Shown: positions 56,216-64,000 of the stretch, one piece after another
How positions within the stretch are numbered: the first letter of the stretch is position 1
Layout of the letters: every line of letters begins with the position of its first letter
Source: Diplolepis rosae
Lineage: Eukaryota; Arthropoda; Insecta; Hymenoptera; Diplolepididae
DNA length: 64,000 nt
Assembly: GCA_030998225.1 (NCBI GenBank)
Contig: JAPYXD010000754.1
Location: 7,316,001-7,380,000, forward strand
Direction: 5' to 3'
Translations under genes and position numbers: made by a program
Notes under the pieces: generated by a model
Told to the model about the DNA's origin: nothing
The model's input: the letters and a program-made list of their open reading frames with translations, nothing else
Database searches by the model: none

Positions 56216-56217
56216 TA

Positions 56218-57530
56218 TATAAGTTAATGAATAGGTTATTTCTAATATTTATGGATTTGAGTAAATTAAGGGTGAATAACTTTGATAGGAAGAATTTTAA
56301 TCTACTCTATAACTATTTGAAAACGATTGGTAATATAATTTTCGTGTCGAATATACGAACCACTGATTTAATTAGAAAGTATCTAAAGTTATGATATTAT
56401 AAACTAAAGAACGTAAAAGTCATGTAGAAATTTCTAATAATTTTATTTTATACGATCAAGGGTAAATCATCTGTCATCTTAAACCATTAGTTGCGTCTTT
56501 CTTGGCGAGAATCCACTTCCGAGGTGAAAGGTAGAAAGGCACACGTGCATTGAATGTTTTGAAAACGGAATATCTTTTACATTGAGGTAATTTCTGTAAT
56601 TTCAGTCAAATGTAATATTAAGTGTTTTATCTAAAGTTATTCTCGGTTATTCGCATAAAATATTGAAAATATTGAAATTTTGTTTCTGTGGTTTTATTCG
56701 ATAACTTCGTAGGTGTTGCTTTAGTATTACATATTTTTTGTTGAAAATAAACGTATAGGGAAATTTTGAATCGAGCTTGAAGAAACGTGTAAACATTTAT
56801 TAAGTGTAATTTAATCAGCGATTTTCTTGCAATCCATAACTTTGATTATGCAGGATTGTATGTGTTTATTTTATCAATAAGACAAACCCGCGTCTCAAAA
56901 ATAATTCGCAATCAAATTGAATCTGTTCATCATATGAAAAACCGCTGAATGTACTGTGATGGAATTTGTTACGCAATCACGTTTTGTTTCATTGACGCGC
57001 ACCAACGCCTCTTTCATAATTATTTCCTTGTCCTAAAGAAGTGAGTAACAAAAATACCGTCCTTATTATTATCGTCAGACGCAATCCTGATAATTCATAT
57101 GAAATAAACCCCTGTCACTGATCTGGGAAAAGTAGTTGCACTTTACAACTGGTAAGTACACAGCAATTTCTAAACCAATGACGAAAGATTGGCGCAGCTC
57201 ATAGCAGCGATGGAAAATATAATAATTTACTAAAAAAATTTTAAACACGACAATTATTATTGTCGCTTGTGGGATTATGAACAGACCTTCGAAAATTAGG
57301 CTAAATTAAACAACGAATTACTAAAAAAATTTCGTTTTGTAGAAAAATGATTCAAACTATTTTTATTTCTTCTATATGAAGAAATACTAGAACTTTCAAT
57401 AAAGATAGAAATATTTTTTATTGATATCGATAAACACCACTTTTTCAGAATCGATAGGATTTCAATGAATGGAAGTTTATTTCCTCGAGAAGAAGATACT
57501 CAACTACTTGACTGCATCCAATTTTTGAAT
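56218..57530. other. No recognisable feature
   Basis: AT-rich, without repeats shared in the window. 56900-57060 is slightly less AT-rich. No gene-like frame. Confidence 0.4.
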
Positions 57531-57890
57531 ATATAGTATATTGTGCAACTAGGGGAAAAAAATTAATATTTTTTCCGTGTCGAACACGCTTTTTTTCTAC
57601 TAGGAGGCCAAAAATTAGATTTTTTTCTACTAGCGGGTCATAAAGTGGATTTTATTGCCCCGTGTGGGGCAAACAAATCCAGTTTATGACCCCATAGTAG
57701 AAAAAAAATCGTGTGCAACACAGGAAAAACATTTATTTTACTCGTGTGGTTGTTACACTCGCTTTGCTCGGGCATCAAACTTCACACTCGCAAAATAAAT
57801 TTTTTTTTCAGTTGCCCAATACACTATTTTGGCCAACACGGGGCAATAAAATCCACTTTATGATCCGCTAGTAGAAAAAGTGTATTAATA
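57531..57890. mobile_element. CTAGTTGCAC MITE, most complete copy
   Basis: Left end AGTATATTGTGCAACTAGGG, a right end TTCAGTTGCCCAATACACTA at about 57809-57830, followed by an extra hairpin half. The interior holds two hairpin modules (TTTTCTACTAGCGGGTCATA, AATCCAGTTTATGACCCC), CGTGTGCAACACAGG, TCGCTTTGCTCGGGCATC and AACTTCACACTCGCAAAAT. No coding content. Confidence 0.65.
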
Positions 57891-58075
57891 CCAAATATAG
57901 TCGTTTGTTCAAATTCTTTATTTAAAAAAAGTTATTTCTTTTAATTTTAGGCATTAAGACATTTATTTTTAAAAATTATATGAGGTTAAGTTGTAGAGAA
58001 TCTTCTTCTCGAGAAAATAAGTTCTCATTATTTTTGAAAAATTGGTGATTAATGAAAAAAAGTTTAGCCAAAATA
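57891..58075. repeat. Relic of the TTAA MITE
   Basis: Contains TTGTAGAGAATCTTCTTCTC, AATAAATAAT-type and TTAGCC motifs seen in 23260-23921, heavily diverged. It is followed by a solo AATAGTATATTGTGCAAGA end. Confidence 0.35.
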
Positions 58076-58085
58076 ATAGTATATT

Positions 58086-58985
58086 GTGCAAGATGTGCAG
58101 AAGGCAGGCGATTCAAGACGAGTTCGCTCAAAGTGCACATGCGCAACAGCGTCTAAGAGTAATTTGTTGCAGTACGCTTGCGCAGCAGTACTGGAAAGTT
58201 ACATTCTCTCACTAGTCTGAAATGGGTCCATTGTTCATAAACGATATTATTAATAATAGAATTGTAATTCCTGAAAATATAATTAAATATTTTATCCCGA
58301 AGATCTGTTTTTCCGCGAGGCAACTACTATAATCTGGAAATAACTTGAAGTTGAAAAGTTTTACTCACGGAGAGAAATTCGATAGCAAGTAATAACATTT
58401 TAAAGAGTAAACCAGCATTATTAGGAAAACTTATGAGGAAGTCCCAAGATGATAGTATAGTTTGGCAATTGGATACTCGATTTTTACCCTTTCTCTTGGT
58501 AAAAGTTCCTGAGTTAAAAGCAGAATGTGATATATTGTTTCCATTACAAACTAGCTCAAAGTATGCACTGTGGAGTACTTACCTTTAGTAGTGGCTACAA
58601 TTGTAAAGTGTGTGAGTGACGTAAAACTTGATCTCGTGTCCAAGAAGAACGTGTGCTCATAAACAAGTGTTGTAAGACACGAAATCGTGATCTTATGAAA
58701 ATAAATAGGAAGTGCGATGTACTAAATGCAACTACGAGTAATCGATACTTATCGGTGGACATCCATAGGAAAGTTGTTCACGCTTGCACGAATGTATTAT
58801 CTATGCGTCATAAATCCTATAGTACTTATGCTCTTCGATTTGTACTATGCTGCATTTATTATCATGATTCACTATATGAAAGAATGTTGATCTTATTTTT
58901 TAAACCTCAATTCATCTTAATTTATGCTTTGGAGCTTAAAAATCTTCTTCCTCTTTGATTCTATAAAAATACTTTGAGAAAACTG
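58086..58985. other. No recognisable gene
   Basis: Less AT-rich at 58085-58210 with two CGCAACAG/GCGCAGCAG motifs. A 101-codon frame at 58653-58958 has no domain or start context that I would support. Confidence 0.35.
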
Positions 58986-59160
58986 TTTGCTATCATCAAG
59001 AACAATTTTTTCAGGCCAGCCAAATTCTGTTGTTGAGCCTTTCTGTTGGCCCAATAAAACTTTTTTGATCAAACGAGAGTCTTTTGTTGGTTCAACGAAA
59101 CTTTTTTAGGAAAAAAAAATGATTTTGTTAGTTAAGCAAAATATTTAGTTTCAAACGTTT
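58986..59160. mobile_element. Eroded AACAAAA-type MITE
   Basis: Repeated CTGTTGTTGAGCC, TTTGTTGGTTCAACGAAAC and TTTTGTTAGTTAAGCAAAA, the body style of 9300-9496, without intact ends. Confidence 0.4.
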
Positions 59161-59369
59161 TTAATGTCCATACAATACCACAATAACACCAAAAACTCGA
59201 TCTTGTTTACTGAAATTTAATGTAATTATTTTGTAAAATTGAGATAAATTTGTAAAAATTTAATCACTTTTTAGTTAATTTAAGAGAAACTTTTGTAATT
59301 TTTAGTTAAAAATTATTTTAAATTTCAATATTTGTATCTTAAAATGATTTAACCCGTACAGAAATTTTA

Positions 59370-60370
59370 GTGTGGCGCTTTTCTGGCCTTAATAATGGGG
59401 TGAAATGAGGCAATCCCGCTAGCGCCTGATGAGAAATGAAACGCCTAACCTGATGAGAGCCTCGAAGTAATGCCCCTACTGTGGCCCTAACGTGGGCCAT
59501 GTAAGACCCCGTTTCATTTTCATGTGTAATGAATTCTTATTTCTTTAAGGCGTCATTCTACTATCTCGGCAAAAAAAGGTAATTTTCAAGAATTTTTTTC
59601 TCAACAGCTACTTTATATAATTTAATAAAATTTTTATTGTTTAATTATACAGTCTCAAAGTTTGCAACAAAATTTTTTTACATAAAAGTATTGTTTAGTT
59701 TAGGTAATGTTTAACAATGAACGAGTGTCTATAAAAAGGCATGTCCATGGCGCGCACGATATCCGAAGTCAGCATCATCTGAAAAAAAGAAACCAAAAAT
59801 TTTCTTTATTAGTATTACCGCAGATCTGAAGTGACGGAGCGGCCTTTTTTTATTTCTCAAAATAAAAAAATGGCGGCAGTTAAAAAAAAAAAATTTTGAA
59901 ATCGACTTTTTTTTGCTCTTTTTTTGTTAATTTAACTATGATAACATTTAAAAAATTTGAAACCGCTTCGTCACTCCATAGATATTTTTTTAGAATAAAC
60001 GTAGAAAATTTGAAGTTGTAAAAAAAAGTTACTTACACTTAATCAGCGATCTCTGCTCCACATAATACTCCATCTGCTTGATCAAATGAATCCTCCTGAG
60101 CACTTCTTGCCTTTTTTCGTGATGTTTTATTTTTCAAGGTGAGATAGTAGAATGACAACTTGAACATATTTTGGTTTGAAATAAACAATACAATTAGAAA
60201 TGAAAAATTTGTTAAAAAATATTTATTAAAAGATAAGTTGAATATATGTAGCTTATGTGAATGTCACTTTTGCTAATCCTCTCTGGTCCTCATCGGGACC
60301 ACAAAATTTGCCCCACTATGGCCTGAAGTGGCCAGCCTCATCGAGCCCTCATCGCAAAACGGTACTGAAT
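59370..60370. mobile_element. GC-armed element split by a TTAA MITE
   Basis: Left part 59370-59545 (CTGGCCTTAATAATGGGGTG, TGTGGCCCTAACGTGGGCC) and right part 60240-60370 (GGTCCTCATCGGGACC, GGCCTGAAGTGGCCAGCC) are GC-rich blocks of GGCC-type repeats. They are separated by the AT-rich insert 59549-60162. Similar in style to 13070-13362 and 41321-42684 but with different motifs (CCTCATCG). Confidence 0.45.
59549..60162. mobile_element. TTAA-type element, GGCGTCATTCTA end
   Basis: TTAA (59545-59548) precedes GGCGTCATTCTACTATCTC, and the complement GAGATAGTAGAATGAC closes the right side, followed by AACTTGA, a decayed TTAA. The end resembles GGGGACCATTCTATCAT of 44409-45127. The interior is low-complexity poly(T)/poly(A), no gene. 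Confidence 0.6.
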
Positions 60371-60799
60371 TAGGCATTATTTATTCCCTTACTATTTTCG
60401 AACAAATTAGGCTTGATTTGAGTCCGAACTATTTTAAATTTGGAGAATAATTGAAGCTTGACGACAATGAATAGAACTATGAAATTTGTTCAATCCTAAG
60501 ATCTTTCTATTTCTATAAAAACACTGCCAACAACTGTATCCCGGTAACCGGGAAATTATCAATTATTTGTCTGATTCAAATAATAATTTCGCATAAAAAT
60601 ATCTTGTATAATAATTTGGGACGCGACATAAGAAAATATTTCATTAGCAATACGTTTTGTTACACGAAGAAAAACAGTTCCAGAAACTTTACTCAACTTT
60701 TAGCAAAATTGGGATACATGGACAAGTTGGAGATTATTTAATATTATAATTATAATAATATAACAATATTAATTATCAATAATATAATATTTATATATA

Positions 60800-62362
60800 C
60801 ACTACCGTCGGAAATTGTGCGCACGGTGCTTGTCATCGCTATTAAAAATCACTGCTGACTTTGAACCACGATATCTCGGTGAAAGAAAGAGATAGGGCAT
60901 TTTTAAAAATACAGTTGGAAAGGTTATGAAATTCCACGTCTAGTGATGTTCAATAAATATTTTTTTGACTTTCTGAAAATAATACAGCACGTGAGGAGTT
61001 AAAAAAAAAATTCAAGATTTTTTCAAATTCTATACCTCAACTTCAACTGTTTGCATGACCTAGGAAATTTTTTTTCAAAATCTGAAAATTATACGACATA
61101 AAGTCTAAAATCTTATCTTTAATTTAAGCCAAGAAAACATGAAAAATATTCATGGGTATCCTAGATACGATTAAAAATGTTCAATCGTATCTGAGTTGAA
61201 TTTTAATCGACGATCACGGTTCTCGGCTGGTTTGTTGCTCGCCTCCTTCGTTGAGGCAGGACCGAATAGGCCACGCACAAAGGTGGCGCTTAAGTGGAGC
61301 TCTCTTATATGTTCTTTGATCCAAGAACGTGTTTCCTTTATTTCCTTTCCTTTCATTCTTAGTTGATATTTACAATGACTATTACAATTTTTATTACTGT
61401 TCTAGTTTATAAGAATTTTAAGAAATAAAAAATGATTACATATCATTGTTCTATTCGTTAATATAGGGATGATATTGGATTTAAATAATTTTTAATAATC
61501 ACAAATAACAATAAATATTTTTTTCATAGCGCCTCCTTTGAAAATCCGATTTTCGGTACCTGTAGAGCGGGTTGAAACTACGATTTTCAACCCTAGGGTT
61601 GAAAGTTGTTGTTTCAACCCGCTCCACAGTTACAGCCAATCTGATTCTCAAAAGAGTTGCTATGAAAAATAGTATACATTACTCGAAACAAAACACAGCG
61701 AAAGCATTTCGTGTGATTGCAGCCCTCGTTTCACTCGGGCAGCAAACTTCACACTCATGCAATCGCTCTGTTTCGCCCCTTGTAATGTAATATACTATTA
61801 AAATTTAGAATAATTAGAAATAAAAATGACTAATGAACAGAATCAAAAATACATATAAGAGGGTTCCACTTAAGCGCCACCTTTGTGCGTGGCCTATTCG
61901 GTCCTGGCTGAACGAAGGAAGCGAGCAACAAACCGGCCGAGAACCGTGATCGTCGATTAAAATTCAACTCAGATACGATTGAACATTTTTAATCGTATCT
62001 CGGGTACCCATGAATATTTTTGAAGTTTTCTTGGCTCAAATTAAAGATAAGATTTTAGACTTTATGTCATATAATTTTCAGATTTTGAAACAAAATTTCC
62101 TAGGTCATGCAAAAAGTTGAAGTTGAGGTATAGAATTTGAAAAAATCTTGAATTTTTTTTTTAACTCCTCACGTGCTGTATTATTTTCAGAAAGTCAAAA
62201 AATATTTATTAATCATCACTAGACGTGGAATTTCATAACCTTTCCAACTGTATTTTTAAAAATGCCCTATCTCTTTTTTTCACCGAGATATCGTGGTTCA
62301 AAATCAGCAGTGATTTTTAATAGCGATCACAAGCACCGTGCGCACAATTTCCGACGGTAGTG
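60800..62362. mobile_element. Tc1-like element with ~500 bp inverted arms
   Basis: Ends CACTACCGTCGGAAATTGTG and its complement, TA at 60798-60799 and 62363-62364. Arms 60800-61303 and about 61866-62362 are inverted along their whole length (GATATCTCGGTGAAA, CACGTGAGGAGTTAAAA, CGACGATCACGGTTCTCGGC, GGTGGCGCTTAAGTGGA). The 560 bp centre contains a CCCTAGGG module. No transposase. Confidence 0.85.
61524..61800. repeat. CCCTAGGG module plus core, in Tc1-like centre
   Basis: Module 61524-61664 (CATAGCGCCTCCTTTGAAAA, TTTTCAACCCTAGGGTTGAA, complement to GTTGCTATGA) is followed by the core AATAGTATACATTACTCGAA, GCAGCCCTCGTTTCACTCGG, CCCTTGTAATGTAATATACT. It is the counterpart of 53734-54010. Confidence 0.65.
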
Positions 62363-62364
62363 TA

Positions 62365-63798
62365 ATTATTAATATAATAATTCGTGAGGTATACCAAATA
62401 TCAAAGAATGCATGACAGTTCGATAAACTTTAAAAATGTAGAGTTAAATTTCAAAGTATTTATCACAAATTATAACAATTATATTAAATGATCTACAACT
62501 TGTCCATTGTCCCAATTTTGCTCAAAAGTTGAGTAAATTTTCTTAAACTATTTTTCACCGTGTAACTCTTTACAGAGCAATGAATTTCAACTCGAAAATT
62601 TCCCCCCATCCCCCCTAATCGTTTTAGTATTATGAATATAAATATATCAAATAACACAATTGTCTAAATGTAATAGGATTCAAAATTCCCATTTTTGAGC
62701 AACAATCTATACATTGAGAAATCCAAGTTTACAATTATTTTTAAATTACGTTTTAATGTTTATGATCATTGACTATGGATCGTATCAAACCTTATTATAA
62801 CTTGTACTAAAGTTTCATATAATTTTTCGAATCTTTAGTATTTCGACTATGAAAAATTTCCAGTCCGCTAGAAATAATTACCATTGCACCTCAATTTTCC
62901 CTAGATTTCTAATACTTTTCAAAATTACCATTATAAAATAAAACATATTTTTCTATGAAAAATTTCTCCGTTTATACTATTTAATTTAAATTGCAATAAT
63001 CCACTCTTGTATCATTTTTACGAAGGACATAAAAAATCTTCTTCTTTGTAAATCCTAGGAACTGATAACTAGAGCAGAACAGCTTGTTTCTTAAATTCGA
63101 AAGATGATCAGGTGATCATTATTAAATTGAAACTCATCAACAGTATTGCTGTAATTTGCATTGTTTTATTTTTCTCTCCCTAAAAGAAGTGTAGTCTTGG
63201 AGCAGTAAATCGCTCAACGCACTGGTTAATTTTATGTGAATGTTCATTCACTGACTGGAGCATTCGAGCTGGAGTGAAGCAAGAGCATGAAGAGCCATGC
63301 AAACGTCAGTAAGGTAGTAGGTAATGGTGGCAGGCTAGTAACTGGCAACTAGTATGCGGTACTTTGTAACTACTAACCGTTGTAGCCAGTCACTGAGGCC
63401 TCTTGAGGATGAATAGTCTGCACTGCATTGTAGATAGAATATTCTTGCGCTCTGGGCTCTGTTATTAATGGTGAAACTCGACTCCAGCTATTATGGTGTT
63501 ACGGATTGGCATCCGGGTTTCAGAGGTAAAGAGAAGAGAAAGACATAGATCCACGACCTCCAATAAAGTCATGATTTTCGAGGTCTCCTGCGTGCGTCTG
63601 CGCTACAGGAAACATCGATTTTACCAACAGCCATCAAATTACTGCAATTAATCATTATCTTCGATTAAGACCATTACGAGTACGTTGCTTTCATTTTCTT
63701 ATAGCTATTCGCTTCGGGGATAAATGCATCGATATAAGGATTACGTTTTTATGAAATGTAATTCATTTCACTGATATAAATAGTTTACTTGTGTAACT
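62365..63798. other. No gene; less AT-rich near 63230-63600
   Basis: The first part is AT-rich. Around 63230-63600 base composition is more even and the sequence is not repeated in the window, so it may be host DNA. I see no splice-compatible frame that I would defend. Confidence 0.35.
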
Positions 63799-63799
63799 A

Positions 63800-64000
63800 C
63801 ACTACCGGTCAAAAGTTTAAGTTCACCCGTTGTTTAAGGGGGAGATACCTCTAGAACCCTTAAAAAAAGCAGTTTTTTTAAATTTTATTCTGGGAGAATG
63901 AAAACGAAGCAAGTCCGTATTTTTTGCATATATCAGAAGGCATTATTTAACTTCAAAAAAACAATTTTTTCATGATAGAAAAATACAAAATGGCGGAAAT
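63800..64000 (+). mobile_element. Tc1-like terminal repeat, runs off the window
   Basis: CACTACCGGTCAAAAGTTTA follows TA at 63798-63799, the classic form of a Tc1-like end (CAnTnnnGGTCAAAAGTTT). The rest of the element lies beyond the window, so whether it has a transposase cannot be told. Confidence 0.6.

Noticed and set aside
58653..58958. 101-codon frame as a gene
   Set aside because: No domain, no supporting splice or promoter context, composition typical of chance frames here.
1..64000. Integrated viral (for example polydnavirus) segment
   Set aside because: No viral gene family or segment boundary motif was recognised; all coding remnants are transposon-derived.

Overview
This window is a gene-poor, strongly AT-rich stretch of an insect nuclear genome. 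The mixture of several mariner subfamilies, DD41D elements, insect-type LINEs, an R1-clade LINE and MITEs is what one sees in Hymenoptera such as parasitoid wasps, but that placement is inference. I found no convincing host gene, no tRNA or rRNA and no viral gene. What can be annotated is almost entirely transposable-element sequence, much of it nested.

Layout. 0-9.5 kb: simple repeats, palindromic MITEs and a large inverted pair (arms about 3660-4968 and 6376-7732). 10-14 kb: an outcome-hunt-style MITE, then a 2.6 kb hAT-type element (11177-13759) with a perfect 8-bp target duplication that hosts a MITE, a deleted mariner and a GC-rich element. 16.5-21.7 kb: a LINE interrupted by two mariners, one of them (18280-19563) almost intact and Mos1-like. 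23.1-24.1 kb: a MITE inside a MITE. 25.7-30.5 kb: an R1-clade LINE tail with target duplication, RNase H pieces of a second LINE, a mariner relic and a 1.7 kb inverted repeat. 30.5-35.5 kb: mostly unannotated AT-rich DNA. 35.5-38 kb: a mariner fragment and a DD41D pseudogene. 38-41.2 kb: unannotated. 41.2-43.2 kb: a mariner interrupted by a GC-armed element that carries a spliced exon. 43.2-48.2 kb: a second DD41D copy, TTAA and TA MITEs, LINE and mariner pieces, and a MITE that carries a two-exon SAM-like coding fragment. 49.4-50.6 kb: an element with repeated subterminal motifs and a lysine-rich ORF. 52-64 kb: further copies of the families above and three Tc1-like terminal-repeat elements.

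The most interesting pattern is a group of elements whose ends are simple (CACTGAGAAAA or CCAGGTGCGAA), whose arms are degenerate quasi-palindromic short repeats, and whose centres in two cases hold the 5' end of a gene with plausible splice sites. These look like gene-capturing or deletion-derived Pack-type elements. Because boundaries and target duplications could be read directly at many sites, including two places where a paralogous empty site is visible in the same window, the element borders are better supported than their superfamily assignments.
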